Source: Orychophragmus violaceus
Taxonomy: Eukaryota; Streptophyta; Magnoliopsida; Brassicales; Brassicaceae
Direction of reading: 5' to 3'
Assembly: GCA_030180135.1 (NCBI GenBank)
Contig: CM058233.1
Span: forward strand, 105,503,994-105,567,993
DNA length: 64,000 nucleotides
Positions 50,618 to 61,062 of this stretch are shown one piece after another. Under the pieces are notes generated by a model. The model was given only the letters and a program-made list of their open reading frames with translations, ran no database searches and was not told where the DNA came from. The position numbers were made by a program, and so were the translations under genes. Every line of letters starts with the position of its first letter. Positions within the stretch are counted from its first letter, which is position 1.

Positions 50618-52330
50618 ATTCCCCCAAACTTGAATCTTGCTTGTCCACAAGCAAGCATAAGACAATCAATCCATTTGGGAGAAAGGTTTGAAAGAGAGAG
50701 TTCAAAGCTTTCAAAATTAATTTTTAAGCATAAGTGGAAACAAAGTCAATACAAGCAATTAAGAGCTACAATCAAGTTTACTCTACTTCAAAAGAGTTAG
50801 CCATTCCCATCAACACAAGCATCAAGTTCAAGTCCCAACCTACGCATGAATTCCTATCCTCATTCCCTTTAACATTCATTAAGCAATGGTGGATCATGAT
50901 TGTGCAAATCAAATGAACACATTTGGCTAAGGGTTTAAGGTCTTGAGATAAAAGTGATCTCAAATGAAGTGTGAGTTTCAAAAACAAAGGATCTCTCAAG
51001 AAAGGAATGAACTATAGCAAAATGCTAAGAGTAAGAAACAACTTATGCATACAAGGATAGATTCTCATTCTACCCAAATCCCTATGATGATCTTAACTCT
51101 TCTTCTAAACCCAAGATTCCCTTCCTAAGCTACCCTTTCCTTAAGGCATTTTTGCCTTCTTATACCAACTTTGATCACTTCTTTCTTCTTTAAACACTTA
51201 GGGGATTTCTTTTCTTTGCTTAGCTCTCTCTTTTCTTTTCACTAGTCTCTTTCCTTTTTTTTCTTTTGATGCTTGAGCCAACTTTGGCTTCTTTTCTCTC
51301 TTTAAAACTTGAGACTTATCTTTCATAAACACTTAGAGCTATCAACTTTTCTTTTTCTTTTCCAATCCCCTCTTTCTTTTCTCAATCTTTTCCTCATTCC
51401 CTTTTTTTTTTTTCTTCCCAATTCCCCCAAACTTCTTTCCTATCCTATGTTAGCCCAATGATGTAAGGCTAGCTCTACAATGAAGACCTATCCTTGTCGT
51501 TCCAAACTCAACACTTTTTGCCTAGTTGATTCAAGAAAAAGGCCTCTCATCTCTCACTAAAGTGTTTAGGCTTGAAGGAAAGCTTGGTTCAAGGTGGGGA
51601 AATCTACTTGGACTAACAAGAGAGTGGTAGAAAGGGAGAAGATAGTCCAAGTATGTATGAAGTATCCATGAGTTCACCTTTCATTGCACAACATGATAAT
51701 TCAAGTCAATATTAAGAGTTCTAATAGATAGGGAATGATTCAAATCACAACATGTTTCAACCAAGAAGTGAACAATAATGCATGAGATCCAAGAAGGGTT
51801 CTTCCTTAATTTCAAGTTCACAAGATGCATCCAATAACCACATGCTCAAACAATTTTTTATAAAGAACATAAGCTTTAACTCTCAAACTTTAATGAATAC
51901 AATCCTAAATGACTTCTAGACTCAACTATATGCTTTCTTTTTGTGAATTTTTTTCAAATTTTTTCAAATTTTTATGGTTTTCTATGCCTTAGATGCATGA
52001 ATGAGACTCAATATGCAAGAAAGAAAGATAAGAACACAAAACACATCATTAGCAACTAGTCTCCTCCCCCAAACTTAAATCACACAGTCCCTTGTGTGAA
52101 AGAAGCAAGGAAAAGAGACGAAAGAGAAAATCAAAAATGCAAAAGTTGGAGTGTTACTTGGAGAGTGGGATGGAGAGGAGGAATGGGAGGTGGAGGCATC
52201 TTTGATTTGGCAAGAGGCTTCCCCCCAAACTTAGACCATTGCATAGGCTTTATCATCCTTGGATTTATCATTGAAGTCCTTTTGCACCCAAAACTCTTTC
52301 CCTTCTTCTTTGCATTGACCTCAAAGCTCC
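50618..52330 (-). other. 3' non-coding part of the non-autonomous element
   Basis: The purine tract CAAGTTTGGGGGAAT (minus strand, 50618-50632) borders the LTR. The rest holds TTTCTTTTC-rich stretches (51180-51420) and CCCCCAAACTT words at several places, laid out like the Athila 3' non-coding region at 37795-39281. No frame supported. Confidence 0.8.
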
Positions 52331-53518
52331 TCAAAAGATAGACATGGGAATTCCTCCCAAGTGAGCTTGTTTTAAGTCACTAAGCTTGACTATCCCTTCA
52401 CTCTTTTTTTGGTTAGGGATGTGGCATAAGTTTGTATCACCGGGATCATACTCATCGTAGAACCACCCCCTAAACTCTTTCATCCTTATCTCCTCAAAAG
52501 GGATCTTCCTTGGATCATGAAAGCTTGGTGATATGGTGGAGATTATATCAAGGTAGTTGTGATAGTGTTGAGCCATTGGAGATCCATATTCTTCATCCTC
52601 CTTGAAGGATTCTTCGTTGGGACCTTCTTGTTTCTCCATAGGAATTCCTCCAATTGGCTTTTGCTTGGGATTTGGTTGTTTTGGTTCCTCTTCCATGATT
52701 GAGAGCTCATCTTGTGTGCTATCTTCCTTTATCTCCTTGCACTCAACAACCAATCCATCTTCATAAGGCTCTTCCTCATCTCTCACAACATCTCTTACTC
52801 CTTCATTGTTGCTACAGGATGATGAATGACCCATGAATGTCTCTTCATCATCCTCTTCTTCATAACTAATCATAAGGTCTTCACCAACAGTGCAACCAAG
52901 AAGCATTTCGAATTCTTTGATAGTCTCTTCAGCTTCTTTCAAGAACTCATCTTGGACTTGAGCATTCTCCTCATGCGTTGGTTCAACAATGCTTGCATCT
53001 TGAGGCAAATGAGCAAAATCAGTGTTGATCATCCTTAAGCTCTCATTATACCTCTCTTGTCCTTCTAATGCCATCCTTGCCAAGTTGAGAAGCTCTTGAT
53101 CACATGATTGGAAAGAGTAAGCTTCTTTTAAGATTTCATCTTGGACTTGAGTATTCTCCTCATATGTTGGCTCAACAATACTTGCATCTTGAGGCAAATG
53201 GACAAAATCATCATTGATCATTCTTAAGCTCTCATTGTACCTCTCTTGTCCTTCCAATGCCAACCTTGCCATGTTGAGTAGTTCTTCATCATAAGAGATT
53301 TGAGAAGAGTGAGTAGCTTCATGCTCATTCTCCATGTTCCAAGATTGGTATCCATCACCATATCCATATTGGTACTCATGAGAGGAGTACTCATTTGGAA
53401 GATCACCTTGATAAGTGGATGTGCTTTCAAAACCATGATGACTTGTAGGGTCCCAAGCCATCTCTCTCTCTTGAGATTCTAGCATAGCCCTCAACATTGA
53501 AGCTATCTCTGAAGCCAT
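52331..53518 (-). CDS. Unrecognised acidic protein of the non-autonomous element
   Basis: Open frame starting at 53557 or, more likely, at the ATG at 53518 (MASEIASMLRAMLES); 408 or 395 residues. I do not recognise it. What can be seen: an N-terminal helical start, a Tyr/Ser-rich stretch (EYQYGYGDGYQSWN), then a 63-residue tandem duplication (ELLNMARLALEGQERYNESL / ELLNLARMALEGQERYNESL; unit starts near 53288 and 53099), a long acidic region (EEEDDEETFMGHSS, RDEEEPYEDG), and a C-terminal part HYHNYLDIISTISPSFHDP ... FRGWFYDEYDPGDTNLCHIP. No zinc knuckle, protease or polymerase motif. It sits in the gag position, about 130 bp after the primer-binding site, behind a T-rich acceptor-like TTCTTTTTGCAAG, so a structural or RNA-binding role is possible but not shown. 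The intact frame in a young element suggests it has been maintained. Confidence 0.75.
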   Translation of the reverse strand: MASEIASMLRAMLESQEREMAWDPTSHHGFESTSTYQGDLPNEYSSHEYQYGYGDGYQSWNMENEHEATHSSQISYDEELLNMARLALEGQERYNESLRMINDDFVHLPQDASIVEPTYEENTQVQDEILKEAYSFQSCDQELLNLARMALEGQERYNESLRMINTDFAHLPQDASIVEPTHEENAQVQDEFLKEAEETIKEFEMLLGCTVGEDLMISYEEEDDEETFMGHSSSCSNNEGVRDVVRDEEEPYEDGLVVECKEIKEDSTQDELSIMEEEPKQPNPKQKPIGGIPMEKQEGPNEESFKEDEEYGSPMAQHYHNYLDIISTISPSFHDPRKIPFEEIRMKEFRGWFYDEYDPGDTNLCHIPNQKKSEGIVKLSDLKQAHLGGIPMSIF

Positions 53519-53650
53519 GCTCTCTTCCTTGTGATTTGCACCTTGCAAAAAGAACAAACACTTGAAAGAAAGTTAGTAACCACACAAACAAAAACAAAAT
53601 AAAAGCTTAGTCTAAAGTAGAATCTAAATCCTAATGGCTATTGCTACACC

Positions 53651-53668
53651 TCCCCGGCAACGGCGCCA
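53651..53668 (-). other. Primer-binding site of the non-autonomous element
   Basis: Minus strand reads TGGCGCCGTTGCCGGGGA, three bases inside the 5' LTR; same tRNA class as the Athila element. Confidence 0.92.
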
Positions 53669-53671
53669 AAT

Positions 53672-55178
53672 TGATGATAGACTTTTGTGTAATGATCTAG
53701 CTCAATTCCTCAAGTCTACTCATGTCATTATAGTACTTAAGGTATCAATCCAGGGAGGCAAGAAGAACAACCAATCAAGAATGCAAGAAACTACTCAAGC
53801 TAAGCAAATCAAATAAAAGGGGTTTATCTAACAACCTAAACAATCTAAAAAAGAAATAAAGCAAGAAAGAAACAAAGCAAAACACTAAACAAGAAGCAAA
53901 TAAGATAAAAGAGGGTCCTAGGATGAGGCTATGGAGACTAGATGGTTTAGAGACAATCAATGATGCTTCAATCAATCAAACATTGCTAAACAAGGCTAAT
54001 GATCATAATTAAGCTAATCACATTCTCATGTTCATAACTCCTATGCTAATCAAGCAATCATTCAATTCTCATTTGCAAATTACAAGACAAGCATGCAATA
54101 ATATCCATCAAACACCTTTTAGCAAAGCTAATCCTTAGGCTAAGAACATTAATCATTAGACTAATCCAATCTCTTGGCACTAATCCCTTTGACTAATCCC
54201 TAATCAAGATCAAATTATCATTTGTGATTAAGAATCAAGCAAGCATTAATTTCAAGTTCTCATTACCAATAATCACCTTAGACAACTAATCTCTTAGGCT
54301 AAGATATGAAAATCCTCTAAAAAGTTCATTCAAGCATTTCATCGAACACCTTTCGGGCATGAAAAAGCCTAGCATCTAGATTCAACAATTCCTTGAAACC
54401 TAGCATAGAGATCAACTAATTAGAGAAGGATCATTCATAAATAAGTCCTAAACATCACTAATCATCACATAAACCATCTAAATCAACCTCATCCACAAAA
54501 CACAAAAGCTCTACTCTCTAATCTTCATTGTTCCCACAAAACCCATAAAGATAGTATGAGATAACAAGATTAAAGAGAGATTAAGAGAAGAAATTAAGAA
54601 GATATAAAGAAGTACTTAAATTAAACTCAAGATCAAAGATTACAAGATCCAAATCCTAAAACAAAACTATGCTTAGGTAGCTTCGGTTTTTAATCCCACA
54701 AAATGAGTATTTATAGTTGGGAGCTACGCAGTGGCATTTTCGTAAATAAAGCTATCTGGAAATGGTCTTCACAGGAAACTGTATCGGCCTGGTTGCCCGA
54801 TATTGAAGCCGATACAGACTCTCGGATTAAATTTTGCATTTCTGTATCGGCCAAGCAGGCCGATATTGACACCGATATGGTTTTGGTGAAGGTTCGTATC
54901 GGCCTAGCAGGCCGATATGGAAGCCGATATTCAGCAGTCTGATTTCTCCTCTTCATCCTTTGAGCTCCAATCTTGCTCCTTAGCCACACCCAAACTCCAT
55001 AGCACCTGAAAAACACAAAGAACACTCCAAAAACAACCTAAAGAAGCTAAATCCTAGTCCTAAATGCAACTATACTCTAAACTAGACAAAGAACAACAAA
55101 GGAAAGAAGAAAGAAAGGAAAAGAGATCAAAATAAGCACAAATCACTATCCTAAATGAATGAAAACACATGAATATCA
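53672..55178 (-). repeat. 5' LTR of the non-autonomous element with a three-unit array
   Basis: Offset 4,561 from the 3' LTR. Palindromic units at 54780-54816, 54843-54879 and 54895-54931. Differences seen by eye against the other LTR: near 54164 (T/C), near 54502 (C/A) and near 55026 (T/C). Confidence 0.93.
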
Positions 55179-55320
55179 CAAACCAAACTAACTTTGGCTT
55201 CGTCCTGTGGCGAACTTTTCCAGTTCGACTTGCTCGGGTTCGATCGGTTATGTTCTTGTTTGATTGTTGACCGGTCAGCTCGGCAGTCAGCGGAGAATGG
55301 GAAAGGGGCGTTACAATATT

Positions 55321-56270
55321 TGTCTTAGTCGGCTGTCCGTGAGACTTCGTAAGTTCCTGCTCGGGCTTACTTACCTCTACGGGAAGGTGGTTGGATTTGG
55401 GAGGTGACCCGGTTAGTCCGGTTTACTTTTTCGATTTAACCTTTATCCTTCAGCCGGTGGTCTCTGTTTCCACACTGAATAAGTCCCTTGGTGTTCTTGG
55501 GTTTGATTGTACCGGTTTTGTTTTGTGTCTGATGTACGAGGATTTGTGGCTCTGATCGGATCTCGTGTCTAGATCGGGTGGATCTGTATCTGGCCCGCCG
55601 TACTCTCCGGCTCTGAGAGTTAGATCTGCGGTGGAGAAGTCTTCTGACAAAAACGGTTGGTGGTTCAGTGGCGGTTTTGGGTTTCTTTGGATGATTTGCT
55701 CCTCTGTGCTGCTCTTCATCCGGTTAGAATCTCGGCGTTCATCTTCCTGATCTCATGTCCAACCGTCTAGTGAGTGTATTACCGATCATTCAGTTTTATC
55801 TAACCATTGGAAAGTCCGGATCTCATCGATCTTCGGTATGGTTTGTCCATAATCTTTCCTGGTTTTGCTGTTTATGTGTCGATTTAAGTTGGTGTTTGAA
55901 GTGCTTGGTCAACCTAGTTGGATTTCTAGGGGTCATTGTATCTGGTTTTCATCTACTATTTAAGCTTCTCTAGTGATAGCTTTTGACAAACTAGCCAGAC
56001 GAAGCTGATAGAGGCTACTGAAGAAGATCTATCTCTTTTACGAGAATTCTCATTGATAAAGGTATTAGAAGTAAAATATTGGAAGACCACCTGCTCGTGT
56101 AGGATCGGGAACATCCTAATTTTACTTTGTTTCATAAAATCCTTATGTATGGTATTACTATTGTATCATGGTTATGTTGCTTTCACTAATATACTAGTGG
56201 GAAAGATCAATAGCTCCCGATGATATTTCATACATCGAGCATCTTTCTTGTTGTAATTTTGGTAAAATCA
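55321..56270 (+). other. Right part of a retroposon-like sequence with A-rich tail
   Basis: G/T-rich sequence (CTCGTGTCTAGATCGGGTGG, TCTCCGGCTCTGAGAG) without a credible frame. It ends in CTTGTTGTAATTTTGGTAAAATC and an A-rich tail near 56270-56290. With 48216-48775 it would form a roughly 1.5-kb non-coding retroposon or LINE leader. The class is uncertain; Sadhu is one possibility. Confidence 0.3.
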
Positions 56271-56290
56271 AATATAATAAAACAATGTTA

Positions 56291-57128
56291 AAAAAGAAGA
56301 TATCTTTATATAAAAGCCTCAAACAACTAAAAATAGGAAAAAGTATATTTCATTTTTTAAATATATCATTTAAAACAATACATACTGATTTTAAGTCACC
56401 TTATAAACAACAACATATATGTTTACATTTACTTGATCGTTGTAAAATCACAAATACTATACTGATCAAAAGGTCTAAAGTATTGCCAACTAGAGTTTCA
56501 TAGAAATTCAAATTCGATTGGGCAAACAATTAATAAATGTTTTTGACTATATCTATCTCTATCATTCTAGACCATAATTATGAATCACTCAATTTTCTAA
56601 GACGAAATAAAGCATTATTGGAAAGAGAGACTAAAGTCACTAATCTTAAATGGGATTAGGATGTAAACTGATTTTCGAATATTAAAAGGATATTTTCGAT
56701 CACTGATGATGTTGGTACTTGCAGTTCTGATTCTAGAATGGGATTAGGATGTAAACAAAATAGTTGTTCATATATATATTTTCTTTGTTAAAATAATTTA
56801 GACACTAGTAGTAAAGTTTATTTGATATGAGGTTGTAAGTGCATATTTGGCCAATAAATTAGGGGGGGGACAAATTAAGGTTTGTTTTTCTTGGTACTTT
56901 CCTTTTTTATTCAAATGATAAAATCATACAAAGATGGAATCAATTGCGTATCAAAATAGCAATTTAATATTTGACAAATCATGAAAATTAGGGTAATCCC
57001 ATAATTTAGGCGAGTCAAAAATCTACAACCATATGTATAGAAAAACACTATATAATTCTGACCCGTAAAATAAACTAATTTCCTTAAAAGTTCTTGAAAG
57101 AATATGACCACCCCTCTAGGAGGTCATG
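56291..57128. other. Intergenic AT-rich DNA
   Basis: No gene or repeat family recognised upstream of the At4g30230-like gene. Confidence 0.5.
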
Positions 57129-57135
57129 TATATAT
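57129..57135 (+). promoter_or_regulatory. TATA-like box of the At4g30230-like gene
   Basis: TATATAT lies 60-66 bp before the ATG at 57195, followed by a short CT-rich leader (TTCTTTCTTTCTTCCCCC). Confidence 0.5.
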
Positions 57136-57194
57136 GTGGTGACAAAAAACTTGATACGTTCAATATCTTCTTTCTTTCTTCCCCCTAAAAAGAC

Positions 57195-57962
57195 ATGGAA
57201 ACTGCACAAAAAACAAATCTCCAAAACCCTAAACCCACAAAGCCATTTCATCATCACCTAGAAGAAGAAGAAGATACAGAAGAACAAGGACAAGAAGAAA
57301 CACTCTCTCTCCGAGACCTTCCCCTCACTGCCGCAAACCCCAGCTTCAAAGTCACCACGGAAGACCACAATGAACCGCCGACGGACTTTTTTGAGTTCCT
57401 GACCTCAACCTCCTACGACGTTTCTCCGGCAGAAAACATAATCTTCGACGGCAAAATCATCCCTTTAAATTACCAAAATGCACTCTTCTCGCCTCCCGAA
57501 CACATTAGCCCTAGAATCCGCGCAAGATCCGAGTCCTTATCCGCTATACAAGGCAATAAGCTTAACCGTCCCCTAGCACGTGACAATGCCGGACCCATGA
57601 GGACAAGCCGTTCTTTAGATTATCGCAAGCTCTCACTTGCATCAACCACCGGACATTCACCACCGGAAAACGTTTCTACGAACAAAAGTACGGTGAAGCC
57701 TGAAACGGTACTGTCGTCAGGAAGTCGAAAAAGTGTAAGACCGAGATGGTATGTGATCATGTTTGGAATGGTTAAGTTCCCGCCGGAGATTGAGTTGAAG
57801 GATATAAAGAGCCGCCAGACTCGCCGGAATGTTCCACCGGTTATGCTTCCGTCTGCTGCTGACCGGAGATCTCGTAGATCTTGGAGGTTTCTCAACGCCT
57901 TAAGTTGCAAGGAGCCCACAAGCGTCGCGGCAACGGCACCGCTTTGGGTTCCCCATGCATAA
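57195..57962 (+). CDS. At4g30230-like protein of unknown function
   Basis: Single-exon 255-residue protein. Acidic N-terminus (EEEEDTEEQGQEE), then F-F-E-F-L-T-S and AENIIFDGKIIPL at about 63-92, a pattern shared by plant MAKR-type and DUF1645-type proteins; a Ser/Arg-rich middle with SRSLDYRKLSLAS; and a basic block PRWYVIMFGMVKFPPEIELK and SRQTRRNVPPV near the C-terminus. The likely site is cytosol or plasma-membrane periphery by analogy with those families; no membrane span or signal peptide seen. The start is the first ATG after a TATA-like box and CT-rich leader. By position it corresponds to A. thaliana At4g30230, which I remember as uncharacterised. Function not assigned. Confidence 0.78.
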   Translation: METAQKTNLQNPKPTKPFHHHLEEEEDTEEQGQEETLSLRDLPLTAANPSFKVTTEDHNEPPTDFFEFLTSTSYDVSPAENIIFDGKIIPLNYQNALFSPPEHISPRIRARSESLSAIQGNKLNRPLARDNAGPMRTSRSLDYRKLSLASTTGHSPPENVSTNKSTVKPETVLSSGSRKSVRPRWYVIMFGMVKFPPEIELKDIKSRQTRRNVPPVMLPSAADRRSRRSWRFLNALSCKEPTSVAATAPLWVPHA

Positions 57963-58550
57963 ATTACTATATTATCCCTAAGAACCATTGCGCGTGGGAG
58001 CTTGCTTTGCCGTTGACTGAGAAGGAGAGAATCGTCATTTCCTACAGAAAATTCGATCTTGTAAATTTATTTATGGTGAAAGAATGTCGATATTGTAATT
58101 TATTTGGTGAAACAATATCGATAAAAATAGTTTTTTTTGTTTTTGTTTTTTAAACATAAATATCGATAATAGTTTGGACCATACCATTTCCTCATAACTT
58201 TTTCTTTTTGTTATATTTATATATTTTCTTTTTGTATTTCTGCTTATTTGTTTGATGTTTGATGGAGTATATTTTAAGATAGTCGTTTATTATTATTTCA
58301 AATAGTTTTAACTGATTAGGTGGGAGGAATAAATGAATGATAATGATCAGAAGAAGCACGAGAAGGACATGATATCTTTTTGTAGCATTTATTTGTGCTT
58401 AGGAATCCATGGTTGATAAATAGTATCATAATCCAAATCCAAATCCATGGTTGACATTCACTTTCCTTTGTCCAGAGACTTCTAGAACTAAATCACTTTT
58501 ATTAGACCTTTTGACCACACAATGTGTGTTTGTTGTTGCAGGATGTAGTG
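57963..58550. other. 3' flank of the At4g30230-like gene
   Basis: AT-rich; presumably contains the 3' UTR. No further gene seen. Confidence 0.5.
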
Positions 58551-59085
58551 GAGTCGACAAAACCATTGGAGATGAGGAAGGTATACTCATCCGCGATGTA
58601 TGGATCAAGGTGGTATGGTTCCGCCATAATACCCCCCAAGATTCTCTGGATCGCCATGCATAATAGATTAGCAAGCGGTGATAGGCTCCTAACTTGGAGT
58701 ACGAATGTAGATGACAAATGGAGACAAAACAACATCTATTCTTCTCGCTAGCATATGGGAGCAACTGGTTCGGGGCTTACTTCAACACTCTTACAAGTCA
58801 AATTGGGATGAAAATGTGTGGCATTGCTACTGGACCGACACTCAGCAACACAAAAAGGTTTCTTCTAAAATATACTTTTCAAGCAACAGTCCTTGCAATG
58901 TGGAGGGAGAGGAACTCTAGGCGACATAGAAAACAGCCACAAAACACCCAAACAATGCTCAGATTTATTGACAAATCAGTGCGCAACAGGCTCTCGAGGA
59001 TTCAAGAGGAGGGTAGCAAAAAACTCAAAAGATGGTTTGGAAGTCTGGTTTGGAATCAGAACAACATCAACCACACATCAAACCT
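58551..59085 (+). pseudogene. LINE tail fragment (zf-RVT and C-terminus)
   Basis: Plus-strand frames with KILWIAMHNRLASGDRLLTW and then, after a frameshift near 58720, FLLKYTFQATVLAMWRERNS and MLRFIDKSVRNRLSRI, the C-terminal end of plant L1 ORF2. It is related to the C-terminus of the LINE at 46966-48201. No RT core and no target duplication recognised. Confidence 0.75.
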
Positions 59086-59288
59086 ACGATCATCAAGGTC
59101 TTCTATATATATAAAGTCAAGTCGACCAAAGTTTAACAAAAAAGATGTCAAAAGAACATATTATACATATGATCTCATTGGAACTCAGATTAATTCGCGT
59201 ATCTACTCTGTACCAAATGATTTCCAAACTGAATCAAAAGAAACACATCTATGATTTTTCTATATTTTTTTTTTTTTTTCAGATCGAA

Positions 59289-61062
59289 TCAATCAATGGC
59301 AATGATCAAGAAGCCAACAGAGACATACATGAGGAAGACCGGGTAAAGTGCGAGAGCTTTCCTCCTTGGGTTCACGGCAGCACTCATGAAAGGATAAGCA
59401 GCCCAAGAGCTCCAGGCAAGAGTCACACACACAACTATCATTTTGAGTATCACATTGTCCTTCAACATGCAGATCACTGCTCCAACGTCCAGTGGGAATA
59501 GACAGTAGCCCAAAAGGCTTAAGCTTTGGAAGAAGATTATATGTCCTCCCTGTATAAAAATCAAAACTTGTAATAAGAAATCGAAAGGTACGTGGCTTGT
59601 ACTAATATATAAATCAAATGTGTACTTACCAGGAGCAACACATTTAGTGTGAGGATCACTGCCCCCGCTGCAAGTAGTGCAAATGCCACGGCAAATACTT
59701 CGGACTGGAAGTTACAGAGAAAAATGAATGAGAACAGAAGCAAGAGCAATAAACATAGGACGATTCTTTATTCTACCAGATATATAAAAATGTCATTCTT
59801 TGTGACTTCAGGGACTCAAAGCCTGGGATGAAAATTTTAGATTGAAATGAAAACACAGATGTGGCTTATACTCATATGATTAAGTGCTAATAACCTTCAG
59901 AAAAGATGTCACAAGCGAGCAGATACAGAGACGGAACAAATTCATGTCTTGTTTGATATATCATATATTCATATGCATATATCAAGTGCATTCAAACACA
60001 ACAAAGAGAACAAAACAGCCTGTTTAACCCTATTTATTTCACATTTACTTATTCAGTATGTTCATAAATCCCAGTAAAGAAACCATTTTTAAGCAGGAAT
60101 ATAGACCGGCCACAGCATGCCATCCGTTTTTGGTCACATAAGCTAATGTGACTACATCAGTTCAAGGTTAAATTGTACAATATGGTTAATGTTCATCTGA
60201 TTCTAGACATAAAATGCTGCTAAGGTAATACAGGGAAAGCAATGAAACTCAAAATACAAGTAAGACAGCACCATACATGTTGGTTGTTGCTCATCGAATC
60301 AATTATATGAGTTAAGTCAAAATATGACTACAGTGACCACTGTCTAGCGATGCCTTAGCCTAAGAGTTCAAAAGGAGCAATGCCACAAGAAGCACCATTA
60401 TAGATGAACTATCAATCGAGCCATTGACACCTTTAACTGGACTTCAAAATTCCAGATTCTATGTACCAACGATAGAAATGCTCAATCACATTACATTAAC
60501 GTTAAGATTTTGATTTCTGCGTTCCAAAGAAAAAGCTAAAGATTGGAATCTGTGAGCTTACCTTCTTGACAGAAGCAGACCATGAAAGAGTAAGCCCCAG
60601 AAACACAATGAAGAAAAACGGTCCCCATAGATCCCAATCCCTAAGTGCCTTCCCAGGATCTTCCCTATACGGATTCGGAAATACCACAAGCTTCAGATTA
60701 CTCACGATCCGCGACAGATCTCGCTTCACAGTATCCCACACAGGCTCCGTCAATGTGTTCGGTGGAGATCCGAACCCGCTGGGACCATCAGAGCCGCTGT
60801 AATTACCTGACGGCGGAAGCGATGGAGGTACTGGAACAGGCATCACCTTCTGGGTGGAGGAGGAAGACGGCGGAAGTGGTGGGAGGTTGGATTGGACGAA
60901 CGGTGAGGATGTAACGGGTATTGAGGGACGGATCGGGCTAGGTGGACGAGCAGGAAGGACGGTTCCGGGACCTGATTGATAACTGCCGTTCATCATATTT
61001 TCAATCTCGTCGATGTCCGACTGAGATGACTGATAAAGCGGAATCGTATCGTTGTGAGACAT
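59289..61062 (-). CDS. YIP4B: YIP4-type Yip1-family Golgi/TGN membrane protein
   Basis: Yip1-domain protein of the trans-Golgi network; YIP4a/b in Arabidopsis act with ECHIDNA in secretion of cell-wall polysaccharides. Coding exons: 60562-61062, 59630-59704, 59289-59549 (837 bp, 278 residues; family about 280). Cytosolic Pro/Ser-rich N-terminus to about 120 (SYQSGPGTVLPARPPSPIRP, MPVPVPPSLPPSG), then the Yip1 domain: DWDLWGPFFFIVFLGLTLSW, FAVAFALLAAGAVILTLNVL, the conserved LGYCLFP, VVCVTLAWSSWAAYPFM and LYPVFLMYVSVGFLIIA, i.e. five membrane spans. The start ATG at 61062 opens MSHNDTIPLYQSS, the family N-terminus; an upstream in-frame ATG at 61197 lies in the 5' UTR. Intron 1 is long (857 bp). 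YIP4b rather than YIP4a is based on the XTH24 neighbour. Confidence 0.92.

Larger units (their letters stand above)
49111..55178 (-). mobile_element. Young non-autonomous Athila-like LTR element
   Basis: 6,068 bp on the minus strand with two 1,507-bp LTRs, perfect 5-bp target duplication CAAAC (49106-49110 and 55179-55183), LTR ends TGATA...ATCA, an Asp-tRNA-type primer site (53651-53668) and a G-rich purine tract (50618-50632). The LTRs differ at about three sites by eye. The internal 3.05 kb has one 408-codon frame and no RT, integrase or protease, so mobility needs another element's proteins. The sequence before its 3' LTR is almost the same as in the Athila element at 27105-40778. Confidence 0.93.
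48776..55315 (+). mobile_element. Solo LTR of a gypsy-like element, split by a later insertion
   Basis: TGTAATATCC at 48776 and GGGGCGTTACA ending at 55315 form TGTAA...TTACA ends. Removing the 6.07-kb insertion and its target duplication leaves about 467 bp (48776-49110 and 55184-55315). The flanking 5-mers are ATGTT (48771-48775) and ATATT (55316-55320), which match at 4 of 5 positions. No internal region is present, so a solo LTR from LTR-LTR recombination is the simplest reading; orientation is unproven. Confidence 0.55.

Noticed and set aside
57620..57988. 122-codon minus-strand frame
   Set aside because: Shadow of the At4g30230-like gene.
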